A DNA stretch of 64,000 bases from Nitrospiria bacterium (GCA_919902495.1 CAKKRC010000028.1:23261-87260), one strand, 5' to 3'; positions 8,856 through 16,889 are shown, counted from the first letter of the stretch. Numbers and translations: made by a program. Notes: generated by a model not told the origin, from the letters alone.

Positions 8856-10068
8856 TGCTCATTATGACGACCATGATGCGATGAATTTCGTAGGTGCGGC
8901 AAAGGCCATCCCGGTCTCAGAGGCTGTCGGCATGGTGCTCGCCCATGACGTCACCGAGATCCGGAAGGACGAGTTCAAGGGACCGGCCTTCCGAAAAGGC
9001 CATGTCATCCGGGAGCAGGACATCTGTCATCTGCAGCGCATCGGCAAGGAGCGTCTCTTTGTCCTGTCGCTGGGTCCTGACGAGATGCACGAGGATGATG
9101 CTGCGCTCGTGCTTGCGGGGGCGCTGATGGGGGAAGGGGTAACGATCAAGGGAGAGCCTCGCGAGGGGAAGGTCACGATCATCGCCGGCAGGGACGGTTT
9201 GCTTACGGTGGATCGGGAGAGGCTGAAGGCATTCAACATGATGGGCGAGGTGATGTGTGCCACCCTCCACACGAACACGATTGTCAAGAAAGGCCGGGAG
9301 GTTGCCGGAACGCGGGCGATCCCGCTGGTGGTGAAGAAGAGCGTGGTGGAAGAAGCGGTCAAAATTGCAGAACACGCGCGGAATGCGTCACCCCCCCAGC
9401 CCTCCCTTGCCAAGGGGGGGAACAGAGGGGGGGTCGTTGAAGTAAAAGAAATTCGTAAACCCCGGGCAGGCGTGGTGATAACCGGCAACGAGGTCTATCA
9501 CGGCAGGATCAAGGACGCCTTCGCGCCGGTCATCGCGAAGAAGATCGAGGATTTCGGCGGAGAGATCGTGGGGATCTACTTCGCGCCAGATGATGAAGCC
9601 TTCATCGCCGACCGTTTGAGGGAACTCATCGCAGCTGGTGCGGACCTGCTCATCACCACGGGCGGCATGTCCGTGGACCCCGATGATGTGACGCGCTTCG
9701 CCATCCGAAGCATCGGCGCAACGGATATTACCTACGGCTCGGCTGTCCTGCCGGGGGCGATGGTGCTGGTTGGATATGTTGAAAATAACGGACACGGGGA
9801 CACGGGGACACGGGGACAGGGAGATGATGACAGCAACAGGAGTAATGTTGACGTTGCGCCGCGTCTCCGCGTCTCCGCGTCTCACATTCCGATCTTAGGC
9901 ATCCCCGCCTGCGGCATGTACCACCGGACCACGGTATTCGATCTTATCCTGCCGCGCATTCTCGCCGACGAGCGGATCGGCCGGGAAGAACTTGCCGAGC
10001 TTGGGCACGGTGGACTCTGCCTGCACTGCAAGGAATGCCACTATCCTGTCTGCCCCTTCGGGAAGTAG
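8848..10068 (+). CDS. MoeA-like molybdopterin-binding protein with two in-frame repeat insertions
   Basis: 406 residues. The N-terminal part (IPVSEAVGMVLAHDVTEI) and the MoCF-type domain (PRAGVVITGNEVYHG ... LLITTGGMSVDPDD ... GIPACGMYH) identify a MoeA-related protein of molybdenum cofactor handling. The C-terminus ends with an unusual Cys cluster, CLHCKECHYPVCPFG, which may bind metal. Two stretches do not belong to the fold and coincide with repetitive DNA: about residues 179-193 (NASPPQPSLAKGGNRGG) and about 313-347 (NGHGDTGTRGQG ... RLRVSAS). Both stay in frame. The start overlaps the ModE-like gene by 8 bp. Confidence 0.85.
   Translation: MCDAHYDDHDAMNFVGAAKAIPVSEAVGMVLAHDVTEIRKDEFKGPAFRKGHVIREQDICHLQRIGKERLFVLSLGPDEMHEDDAALVLAGALMGEGVTIKGEPREGKVTIIAGRDGLLTVDRERLKAFNMMGEVMCATLHTNTIVKKGREVAGTRAIPLVVKKSVVEEAVKIAEHARNASPPQPSLAKGGNRGGVVEVKEIRKPRAGVVITGNEVYHGRIKDAFAPVIAKKIEDFGGEIVGIYFAPDDEAFIADRLRELIAAGADLLITTGGMSVDPDDVTRFAIRSIGATDITYGSAVLPGAMVLVGYVENNGHGDTGTRGQGDDDSNRSNVDVAPRLRVSASHIPILGIPACGMYHRTTVFDLILPRILADERIGREELAELGHGGLCLHCKECHYPVCPFGK
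9390..9434. repeat. G/C-tract palindrome inserted in frame in the moeA-like gene
   Basis: 'acccccccagccctccc' followed by 'ttgccaaggggggg' and a G-rich arm to 9434. It is an imperfect palindrome of the type seen between genes at 61499-61569. It encodes the low-complexity PPQPSLAKGGNRGG stretch. Confidence 0.75.
9791..9885. repeat. Inverted-repeat element inserted in frame in the moeA-like gene
   Basis: The left arm is four tandem copies of a gacacggg-like unit (9791-9821). The right arm, 9857-9885, is three 'cgcgtctc' units, roughly the reverse complement of the left. The unit structure matches the intergenic arms elsewhere (for example 19416-19440). The insertion lies between 'GYVEN' and 'IPILGIPACGMY', which are adjacent in ordinary MoeA proteins. 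Confidence 0.75.
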
Positions 10069-10394
10069 CATACCCTGATAATACCACATCGCAGTTCTTG
10101 ACAATTTCCGGCATGTATTTATAATCGGGATAATCCCTTCAATGACCTTTGCTCGCTTTTCCGCTAGTGCATTCGTACGTATATAGTTTGGAGAAGCTGA
10201 AGTCTTAAGTCATGCGTCCTGTTTTACTGTCATAGCATCAATAGAATGATAGTAAGCAGTCTCATCCTTCTTAAACGCATCGCTGCTCAAGCCGGATAGA
10301 TGCTATATGAAATAACGATGTTGCAATCTTGAGACGCTGTGAAAATCACGACTACATGGTCAGATCGCTCGAAACTCTTGTAAGGAGCAACCTG
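10069..10394 (+). other. Intergenic region before the secreted-protein array
   Basis: 326 bp with no supportable gene. It holds the promoter at 10098-10125 and a long, AT-richer leader. Base composition drops here from the GC-rich nap region to the lower-GC array. Confidence 0.5.
10098..10125 (+). promoter_or_regulatory. Putative sigma70-type promoter of the secreted-protein array
   Basis: TTGACA (10098-10103) and TATAAT (10120-10125), both perfect, with a 16-bp spacer. It lies about 270 bp upstream of the first gene of the array, so the leader would be long. Confidence 0.55.
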
Positions 10395-11612
10395 ATGGGC
10401 ATAATGAAAATGCTTGTTATAGCCGCTATTCTTCTGTGTTCGCCCAGCAGCGTTTTCGCCGGATGGTCCGCACCCCAAGAGGTCCTTTCGGGAGCATGGG
10501 GAACCGGAGAGCAGCTGTTTGGAATTGTCGAGAGATATAATATGGTTGAGTTCCCGAAGGGATTTGTCGTGGATGATGAAGGGAGCATTATTGTCGCAGA
10601 CAGTGTGAACAGACGAGCGAAAGTATATACAGACAAGGGACGGCTCAGAGCCATCATTAAACCCCAACTAGAATATGAAGATATTGAACAATGGCCGACG
10701 TCAATTATCGCTGCTTGGAACGGCAAACTGTTTGTGGATGCGGGAGAGCACTTTCAGTTTTATGATTACGATGGCAAACTCGTTAGCGATTTTAAAGTAC
10801 CGGACGCCCGATTTCGAATGTTGCTGAAGGACGGCAGCATCATCGTTGTTATGGTAGGAACCCCCCGGGGGTTTCGAAGATATACCTACAGTGGGAAAAT
10901 GCTCGAGACATACACGGACAGGCCGCGGGAATTGAGCTTTGTCGAGCGATTTAATGAAGAAAAATCGAACATTCCGGAAATATGGAACCGGATCATCTAT
11001 TCCGATAAAACATACAGCATTGTTGAGGCGGGATATTTCCATCGTGGTTACGTACGTGATAAATACGACAATTTGTATGATCTCTATAATCCTGTTTACC
11101 GCTTCGATAAATGCGGCAATCCTTCGGCCAAGGTTGATCTGCCGCAATCGCAATATGAAGAAATCCGCCCCTCAAGGGGGGATTACGGTGCGCTTTCTGA
11201 GGCGATAGCTGAGTATGGCAATCCCTTTGTTTCATCAATGGGGGATGTTTACCTATGGAAACGCACGCCAACGACGTACAGTATTCTTAAGTTGACGTGG
11301 AGTAATGAACAAAATCCGGGTGTTTCCTGGCAAAATGAACCGAGAAATCTTACGGCCTCTACGACCACGTCAGGAATAGATCTTTCGTGGGACACGTCCC
11401 TGCATGATCCCGGATGCGTTACCGAATATGAGATCGGACGAGCGATGCAATCTGGTGGTCCCTATACGTCAATTGGCAGAGTGGCCAAGGGGGTCTTGCG
11501 ATATCTGGACAGTTCAATACCTTCCAGGAACATGTATTTCTACGCAGTTCGAGCGGTCATGCATGGCGAATACTCTGGTTATTCTAACGAGGCAATAGGA
11601 AGTGCCCGGTGA
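10395..11612 (+). CDS. Secreted propeller-like/fibronectin-III protein, array member 1
   Basis: 405 residues from ATG 10395, preceded by AAGGAG at 7 nt. The signal peptide ends at SSVFA. The mature N-terminus is GWSAPQEVLSGAWGTGEQ, a motif shared with the two following genes. The middle (FVVDDEGSIIVADSVNRRAKVY) reads like NHL/beta-propeller repeats. From about residue 315 there is an Fn3-like domain (LTASTTTSGIDLSWD ... DPGCVTEYEIGRA ... GPYTSIGRV). It is probably exported and structural or adhesive; no enzyme motif is seen. GC content is visibly lower than in the flanking genes. I do not recognise a named family. Confidence 0.75.
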   Translation: MGIMKMLVIAAILLCSPSSVFAGWSAPQEVLSGAWGTGEQLFGIVERYNMVEFPKGFVVDDEGSIIVADSVNRRAKVYTDKGRLRAIIKPQLEYEDIEQWPTSIIAAWNGKLFVDAGEHFQFYDYDGKLVSDFKVPDARFRMLLKDGSIIVVMVGTPRGFRRYTYSGKMLETYTDRPRELSFVERFNEEKSNIPEIWNRIIYSDKTYSIVEAGYFHRGYVRDKYDNLYDLYNPVYRFDKCGNPSAKVDLPQSQYEEIRPSRGDYGALSEAIAEYGNPFVSSMGDVYLWKRTPTTYSILKLTWSNEQNPGVSWQNEPRNLTASTTTSGIDLSWDTSLHDPGCVTEYEIGRAMQSGGPYTSIGRVAKGVLRYLDSSIPSRNMYFYAVRAVMHGEYSGYSNEAIGSAR

Positions 11613-11681
11613 TGGCAGAGATGGTGTTGCACTTGCTGTATATGCTCGATGGCATACAGCAAGCAGCGGATCGGAGATAGA

Positions 11682-12677
11682 ATGAAGGCCTTAATGAAGT
11701 CGATTGCGGCGATCGTGATCATCGCCCTGCCCGCGTATGCGGTGGCCGACTATATCGGTCCAGAAGAAATAGCATCCTGGAAATGGGGAACGGCAGAAGA
11801 TCAGATCGGGCCGGGCAGGGACCAGTGCGACATCGATTACCATCCACTTTTAGCGGTCATGCCGGACGGAAGCATCTATATCAATGATATTGGCAACACT
11901 GCGCTGAAAATCTATACGAACGGTGTTCTTCAAAAGAAATCGAAATCGAACTGCGATACGTTAAGAGTGATGGGCGTTCAAGGCTTGGAAGAGGGGCGAG
12001 GGGAAGTTACGTACAAACGATTATCAGAATACTCCACTGAAATAAAAGCAGTCTTTAAGGACAAAAATTACCAGTCTGGAACATTCTATAGAGACAAGTC
12101 TGGAAATATATATACCGTAGCCAGGAGAGAGGTTCGACGATATAACAAAGAAGGATACTATGTGGGTAATTTATTGACAGCCACTGATGATCATACGGTG
12201 TATTACGCCGTAATCGAGCCGGGCGGCAAACGATCTGGTCCATACTCATACGCCGAACAGGCTATTGGGATAAGGAATCTTGTGATCGGTCCCGATGGCA
12301 ATATTTACTGCGAAAAAAGGTCTCACGATGGGTTCCATCTTCTCAAATGGACATGGCGAGAGGCTCAGGAGCTTTACGGATTGCCTGACACTCCTCGCTA
12401 CGTAGAAGCGTCCAGTTCCCCAAATGGAATTATAATCCGGTGGTGGGGAGTTCTTCAGGGCAACGAATCCATAACTGCATATGAGTTTCTCCGCTCGAAG
12501 AAATCAGGCACTTCATCCTATACTTCACTGGGTATCCTTCAGAGAAAAGATATTGCGGGCTTTGCGTCTTTCGAAGATAAGACTGCAGAAAAGGGGATCA
12601 CATACTACTATCGGATGCGCTCCATCTCAGGAGATAAGTATTCCGTATATTCGAACGAGGCCATCGGAAGGCGATAA
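11682..12677 (+). CDS. Secreted fibronectin-III protein, array member 2
   Basis: 331 residues from ATG 11682 with GGAG at 11673. The signal peptide ends at AVA. The mature start DYIGPEEIASWKWGTAED is a diverged copy of the motif in its neighbours. The propeller-like segment is shorter (VMPDGSIYINDIGNTALKIY) and an Fn3-like C-terminus follows (VEASSSPNGIIIRW ... AYEFLRS ... YYYRMRSI ... YSNEAIG). It ends in the same 'YSNEAIG' as member 1. The gap to member 1 is about 70 bp and to member 3 about 11 bp, so members 2 and 3 are surely cotranscribed. Function unknown. Confidence 0.75.
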   Translation: MKALMKSIAAIVIIALPAYAVADYIGPEEIASWKWGTAEDQIGPGRDQCDIDYHPLLAVMPDGSIYINDIGNTALKIYTNGVLQKKSKSNCDTLRVMGVQGLEEGRGEVTYKRLSEYSTEIKAVFKDKNYQSGTFYRDKSGNIYTVARREVRRYNKEGYYVGNLLTATDDHTVYYAVIEPGGKRSGPYSYAEQAIGIRNLVIGPDGNIYCEKRSHDGFHLLKWTWREAQELYGLPDTPRYVEASSSPNGIIIRWWGVLQGNESITAYEFLRSKKSGTSSYTSLGILQRKDIAGFASFEDKTAEKGITYYYRMRSISGDKYSVYSNEAIGRR

Positions 12678-12688
12678 GGAGCATATTC

Positions 12689-14203
12689 ATGAGGAGACTT
12701 CTGCTGTCCTTGCTATTCGTTGTACTTGTCCGGCCTGTACCTGTGTTAGCGGATTGGAGCGGTCCCGAGATTATCGTATCAGGCACATGGGGCGCTGCGG
12801 AAAATCAGTTTACGGTGGAGTCGACCGATATGGGTGATATTTACCCTACAGAGTTTTTCGTGCTCGCTGACGGGGCCGTCATCATTCAGGAGGGGAAGCT
12901 CAAAGTGTACCGGAATGGAGCGTTTACAGGAGTACAGAACTATGATGGGCACATCGAGTTCTGCGACCAGGCAATCGTGGTCGTGCCCGAGGGGCGGGAA
13001 GACGGTAAACCGGTTGACCCGGACATCTCGTACTATGACTCGGATGGTCGGCTGAAATGGAAAGTGGCAGCGAAAAAGTATTCCGGAAGTTTGAAATGGG
13101 TTGGACGGGATTGTACATTCTGGACGATGGATAAGGAGAAGATGTATCGCCGCTATTCGCCAGCAGGAGCACTACTGGAGACGAGACTTCATCGAAAAGA
13201 GATTCATCATGAGCGCCTGAACAACGGACAATATCGTACTACAATTACCTATAATGAAATAGCGTATGTAATCACACGTAGAAATGAGTACGCCTATAAT
13301 CGATATGTGCAGGATACGAATAAGCTGCTTTATGGGATTAAGGGCAATTCTGTTGATGTTCTCGATCAATGCGGCAAGATCATCGACACCTTGCAACTGC
13401 CGAAAGACATTAAATTCCAAGGCGGTGAAGACAACGACCATGGCCGGTACCAGTTTGTTCACGATGAGTATGGAGAACCCTTCGTGGATGCTCACGGGAA
13501 TATATATACCTGGAGGCGCACACCGGCAAGTTTTAGCATACTCAAATGGTCCCGCCGAGCCGGGCCAGTCGCTTCGCCTGTCCCCGATGCTCCACTTGAG
13601 CCATTAGCTGTAACCGTTTCCTCCGGCCTGTACGTCACGTGGCGACAGTCGCCGCACGATCCCGGATGCGTTACCGGATATGACCTCAGCAGGGCCATTG
13701 ACCGATGCGGACCCTATACAGCCCTGGCTAGGGTCGAGCGCGGTGTTCTGAAGTACAAGGACTCATCGGCGGACCCTGGAACGACATACCATTACCGAGT
13801 GAGATCCATTGCAGGAAAGATGCACTCCGCTTATGCAACGACACCATCCTCCGTGAATACCGGCTGTCCGGGGCAAAGCCCCTATGAGATGATGCGCCGG
13901 TATTTTCAGGATAAAACATATTTTGCCGACAAAAGATCATATAGTCTAGGAGATATAGAGATGTGGAAAACCGACGGCGGAGTGTATTCCGATGTTGACA
14001 AGAAACTGATTGTAAAAGCTCTGCGCAATGAAATTTATGCACGTCATGGCAGGGCATTTGAGAGTACGGAAATGATCAGGATATTCGAAGCAGTATCTTG
14101 GTACAAACAGAGAAACAATTTCTCTGATTCTGAGTTGAACGAAATCGAGAGAAAGAATGTTGAGTTTATAGTGGGATATGAAAAAAAGATGGGGTGGAGA
14201 TGA
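12689..14203 (+). CDS. Secreted fibronectin-III protein with C-terminal YARHG domain, array member 3
   Basis: 504 residues. The signal peptide ends at PVLA; the mature start is DWSGPEIIVSGTWGAAENQ. A propeller-like region is followed by an Fn3 domain (about residues 305-390: AVTVSSGLYVTWRQSPHD, PGCVTGYDLSRA, RVRSIAGKMHSAY). The last 90 residues form a YARHG module: ALRNEIYARHGRAF, then F-x6-WYKQRNNFSDSELNEIERKN (split by a loop). YARHG domains occur in extracellular bacterial proteins and are thought to act at the cell wall; the biochemical role is unknown. It is the only one of the three paralogues with this module. Confidence 0.82.
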   Translation: MRRLLLSLLFVVLVRPVPVLADWSGPEIIVSGTWGAAENQFTVESTDMGDIYPTEFFVLADGAVIIQEGKLKVYRNGAFTGVQNYDGHIEFCDQAIVVVPEGREDGKPVDPDISYYDSDGRLKWKVAAKKYSGSLKWVGRDCTFWTMDKEKMYRRYSPAGALLETRLHRKEIHHERLNNGQYRTTITYNEIAYVITRRNEYAYNRYVQDTNKLLYGIKGNSVDVLDQCGKIIDTLQLPKDIKFQGGEDNDHGRYQFVHDEYGEPFVDAHGNIYTWRRTPASFSILKWSRRAGPVASPVPDAPLEPLAVTVSSGLYVTWRQSPHDPGCVTGYDLSRAIDRCGPYTALARVERGVLKYKDSSADPGTTYHYRVRSIAGKMHSAYATTPSSVNTGCPGQSPYEMMRRYFQDKTYFADKRSYSLGDIEMWKTDGGVYSDVDKKLIVKALRNEIYARHGRAFESTEMIRIFEAVSWYKQRNNFSDSELNEIERKNVEFIVGYEKKMGWR

Positions 14204-14234
14204 GGGAGGCCGTTATGGATCACCCGCAGTTCTG

Positions 14235-14375
14235 TTATTCTTCCGGCTCCGGAAAACACACCGGACAATAGGCCTCGCCCTCGTCCCGAGGGCAAACATG
14301 GCCTCACTCGGGGCAGCAGATGCAGTCCTGGACCGCCAGACCGCAGGCATTGCAGATGCTTTCTTGCTCTTTCAT
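14235..14375 (-). CDS. Candidate small selenoprotein, Cys-rich, CxxU motif (UGA at codon 24)
   Basis: 46 codons from ATG 14375 to TAA 14235, with one internal TGA at 14306-14304. Reading TGA as Sec gives a compact Cys-rich protein: CNAC (8-11), C18, C20, C21-P-E-U24, GHVC28 and CPVC (37-40). Cys-x2-Cys pairs lie on both sides of the TGA, and a Cys is what one would expect at 24 (CPECGHVC would be a zinc-ribbon knuckle). The ATG overlaps the methyltransferase stop (TGATG), with GGAAGG about 10 nt upstream. A 7-bp perfect hairpin with loop GGA begins 10 nt after the TGA, its loop at the same distance as in selD of this window. Alternatives are a 23-residue peptide or a recent nonsense mutation. 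Sec decoding is inferred. Confidence 0.65.
14277..14293 (-). promoter_or_regulatory. Putative bacterial SECIS hairpin for the 14235-14375 ORF
   Basis: Minus-strand GCCCTCG-GGA-CGAGGGC, a perfect 7-bp stem. The first loop G lies 18 nt after the UGA. In selD (61765-61792) the first loop G is also 18 nt after its UGA. From memory, the loop GG of E. coli fdhF lies at about 19-20 nt. No bulged U is evident. Confidence 0.55.
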
Positions 14376-15352
14376 CACAATCCCTTCCTTCCCGTGACCA
14401 CCACCGTATCACCCAGGTCCTTCTTCGTGATCTTCCGGCATCCCACCTTCTTCAGCCATGCGGTCATCTCGCGCGGCGTGTAGCTGCGCCCTTCCGGCGT
14501 ATTTACGAGCATGTTCACGGAGAAGAGCGCGCCCGGCAGGGGAGATGCGCGGTCCTCGGCGAGGGTGAACTCGTGGACGGCGATGGTGCCCTTTGGGGCG
14601 AGCGCATCGTAGACCTTGCCCAGCAGGGCCAGGTTTTCGAGGGAACTGTGGGAGTGGAGTACCTGGCTCAGGAGGGCCAGGTCGTAGCCGTTTCCAATGT
14701 CGTCAAAATGGAAATCGCCTCCCCGGAAGGTGACGTTCTTTACGCCGGCCTTCCGGATCATCTCGTGGGCTATCTCGACGGTATTGGGAAGGTCGAAAAG
14801 AGTGACCTCGATCCCCCGTTCCGCGAGCGCGATGCCATAGGTCCCGGGCCCTCCGCCAAGGTCCAGGGCGCGCGTCACGCCGCGCAGGTCAAGCGCCTTG
14901 AGCACGCTCTCAACGCGAAGTACAGCGTTGTTATGCATTGCCCGGATAAAGACATCATGCTGCCTGCCGCCGGATCGGTTCGGCATGCCGGTCCTGACCA
15001 CATCGTCGAGGCCGGACCAGTTCTTCCAGAGTATGTCCAGGTGGCGCAGCATGTCACCCTGGTACCAGGGGCTTTTCGGGAGCAGGAACTGCTTCGCCGT
15101 GGCGGTAAGCCGGTAGATGCCCCGCGATTTCCTGAGCAGCCCAAGGGCGGTGACCGCATCGAGCAGGATCTCAGTCGCCCGTGGATCTGTGTTCAGGATT
15201 TTGGCCAGTTCCGGAGCGGCCACACCTTTTCCCACATGTTCGAATATTCCCAGATTGTTCGCGGTCATCACCACCCGCGACGCACGGAACCCTCCCGAGA
15301 TCCTTGCAAACTCCTGTACCTGTTTTGCGAACTTTTTGTCCATGGCCTTCAT
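14375..15352 (-). CDS. SAM-dependent O-methyltransferase-like protein (HIOMT/Methyltransf_2 type)
   Basis: 325 residues. The N-terminal winged-helix dimerisation part (residues about 10-100: ASRVVMTANNLGIFEHVGKG ... RATEILLDAVTALGLL) precedes a Rossmann methyltransferase with the SAM loop ALDLGGGPGTYGIALA and the acidic partner VTLFDLP. This is the layout of hydroxyindole/caffeate O-methyltransferases and bacterial carminomycin-type enzymes. The substrate is unknown. The start (ATG 15352) overlaps the upstream Cys-rich gene (ATGA) and its stop overlaps the UGA-containing ORF, giving a tight three-gene operon. An O-methyltransferase with two Cys-rich partners is unusual and might act on a thiol, selenol or metalloid, but that is speculation. 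Confidence 0.85.
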   Translation of the reverse strand: MKAMDKKFAKQVQEFARISGGFRASRVVMTANNLGIFEHVGKGVAAPELAKILNTDPRATEILLDAVTALGLLRKSRGIYRLTATAKQFLLPKSPWYQGDMLRHLDILWKNWSGLDDVVRTGMPNRSGGRQHDVFIRAMHNNAVLRVESVLKALDLRGVTRALDLGGGPGTYGIALAERGIEVTLFDLPNTVEIAHEMIRKAGVKNVTFRGGDFHFDDIGNGYDLALLSQVLHSHSSLENLALLGKVYDALAPKGTIAVHEFTLAEDRASPLPGALFSVNMLVNTPEGRSYTPREMTAWLKKVGCRKITKKDLGDTVVVTGRKGL

Positions 15353-15747
15353 CCTTTCAGTTTGTCATAGCATTCGATCATGTCCTTCATGGCCCGGGAA
15401 AGCGCCCGCGCTTTTTTCTGCGGTCCGTCGTTCATGGCTTCGAGAAGCGGATCGCAGAAGTACCAGGTGCATTTGAACGGCCGGAGCCAGCGGGGATGGG
15501 CGCAGCCGCGCTCGCCGATCGCCTCGCAGGGGCCGTCCAGAGGTCGTGCCGGATCGCGTGCAGGGATGGCGGTTCCCAGGGCATTGAGATACAGAATGTC
15601 CCGCTCGCGGTAGATGCCGTGTTTCTGTCTGCAGCAAACGTCCGTGCAGACGGGACAGAGCTCCCGAGTGTACTCCTCGATAAGGGGAGAGCTTTCGATC
15701 ATAAGCTGCTGCAGCATTCCGGCTGCATCGATACGGGACAGCGGCAT
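15349..15747 (-). CDS. Cys-rich YkgJ-like protein
   Basis: 132 residues from ATG 15747. Nine Cys residues fall in three groups: CPVCTDVCC (near residue 32), CEAIGERGC and CTWYFC. The CxxCxxxCC group resembles YkgJ-type proteins proposed to chelate zinc or iron. An upstream extension runs into repeat DNA and is rejected. It is the first gene of the operon with the methyltransferase and the candidate selenoprotein, overlapping the former by 4 bp. Function unknown. Confidence 0.72.
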   Translation of the reverse strand: MPLSRIDAAGMLQQLMIESSPLIEEYTRELCPVCTDVCCRQKHGIYRERDILYLNALGTAIPARDPARPLDGPCEAIGERGCAHPRWLRPFKCTWYFCDPLLEAMNDGPQKKARALSRAMKDMIECYDKLKG

Positions 15748-15780
15748 GGAAGACCTTTCATTACTGAAACGGCAGATGTA

Positions 15781-15920
15781 ACCACAGATGGACACGGATA
15801 GACACAGGTACTGAAAAGTTAAGAACTAGTACTGCACAAAATCCTTGACCAAAAGTCAGATGACATAACTTTGTCTGAAGCTGTCGCATGAAACCGTGTT
15901 TATCTGTGTTAATCCGTGGT
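15781..15920. repeat. Inverted-repeat element (ACCACAGATG/ACACGG family)
   Basis: Left arm 'accacagatggacacgg' extending to 15808; right arm 15894-15920 ending 'aatccgtggt' is its imperfect reverse complement. No ORF lies between. It separates the Cys-rich operon from ctaB. Confidence 0.65.
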
Positions 15921-15938
15921 AAAAAAAGTCTTTCCGGT

Positions 15939-16802
15939 TCAACCTCTCGAAAGGAAGGAATCGAACACGGCAAGAAGCATGAACAGGAGGATAAAGATAT
16001 TTACGCGCCTGAAGGCGGGGCGCAGGGCTGTGGCTGCGGTGTCCTGAATGATGATGCCGAACCCTGATCCGGAGATCCATACTGCCATAATGACTAGGAA
16101 GGCATAGGCGAAGGGGGAACGGACAATGCCGAAGAGGGGCATGGCCAGACTGGCGACCGCCGCCGCGGCGATCCAGAGAAGAGTGATCCTCGCCAACAGT
16201 TCCTGCGGAATGATCGACGTAAGGGTCGGGAGACCGGCCTGCTCATACTGCGCGGCGTTACGCAGAAGCAACAGCCAGAAGTGGGGGATCTGCCAGAGGA
16301 AGAACAGCATGGCAAGGGCGAAGATCCGGGGATCGGCAATATGTCCGCCGCCCGCCAGCCACCCCATGACAGGCGGGAGCGCACCGACCAACGCCCCGGG
16401 AACAGCGGCAAAGGCCGTCATCCGCTTGAGCGGCGTATACAGGCCGTTGTACCAAAGGAGGGCAAGAGAGCCGAACATGACTGATGTCCAGCCCAGGGCG
16501 GCGAGCAGCAAAAGGCCCGAGAGGATAAGCACAACCGAAGCAACAAGTACGTGTACGGAGGTCATAGCCCCCGCGGGAAGCGGACGGAGACAGGTGCGCT
16601 CCATCATCGCGTCGAGGTCGCGGTCCTGAAACTGGTTCAGAGCAGAGGCGCCGCAGGCAAGGAGAAAGACACCCGCCGCCAGTAAGACGGCAGGCCACAC
16701 CGATGTCGAGCCGGTGAGCACGTATCCCGTGAGGCTGGAACAGGTCGCGAACAGGGAGATGGGCAGCCGGCAGAGATTAAAATATGCTGTGACGGTTTTC
16801 AT
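15939..16802 (-). CDS. ctaB: Protohaem IX farnesyltransferase (haem O synthase)
   Basis: 287 residues, a UbiA-family polytopic membrane enzyme that adds farnesyl to haem B to give haem O for the oxidase. The prenyl-diphosphate/Mg binding motif is NQFQDRDLDAMMERT, with the CtaB-typical 'RPLPAG' after it. The second Asp-rich region is weaker (YTPLKRMTA, WLAGGG). About eight to nine hydrophobic helices are seen, and FFLWQIPHFW is a known CtaB signature. It is the last gene of the cox cluster, after coxB. Confidence 0.92.
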   Translation of the reverse strand: MKTVTAYFNLCRLPISLFATCSSLTGYVLTGSTSVWPAVLLAAGVFLLACGASALNQFQDRDLDAMMERTCLRPLPAGAMTSVHVLVASVVLILSGLLLLAALGWTSVMFGSLALLWYNGLYTPLKRMTAFAAVPGALVGALPPVMGWLAGGGHIADPRIFALAMLFFLWQIPHFWLLLLRNAAQYEQAGLPTLTSIIPQELLARITLLWIAAAAVASLAMPLFGIVRSPFAYAFLVIMAVWISGSGFGIIIQDTAATALRPAFRRVNIFILLFMLLAVFDSFLSRG

Positions 16803-16807
16803 TATTC

Positions 16808-16889
16808 CCCCTCACCCTAGCCCTCTCCCGCGAGGGGAGAGGATACGATACGATCACCCTCCCTTAATTGGAGGGATGAAGGGAGGGTG
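16808..16889. repeat. Intergenic palindromic repeats between coxB and ctaB
   Basis: Two adjacent hairpins: 'ccctctcccgcgaggggag' and 'caccctcccttaattgg ... gggagggtg'. Both are short GC-rich palindromes with no T-tract. Confidence 0.6.

Noticed and set aside
9791..9821. Tandem gacacggg units as a possible CRISPR-like array
   Set aside because: The units are about 8 bp, contiguous without spacers and inside a gene.
14044..14412. Open frame on the minus strand overlapping the array end and the UGA ORF
   Set aside because: It is out of frame with the methyltransferase-coupled ATG, rich in Arg/Gly from GC-rich shadow reading, and crosses the YARHG gene on the other strand.
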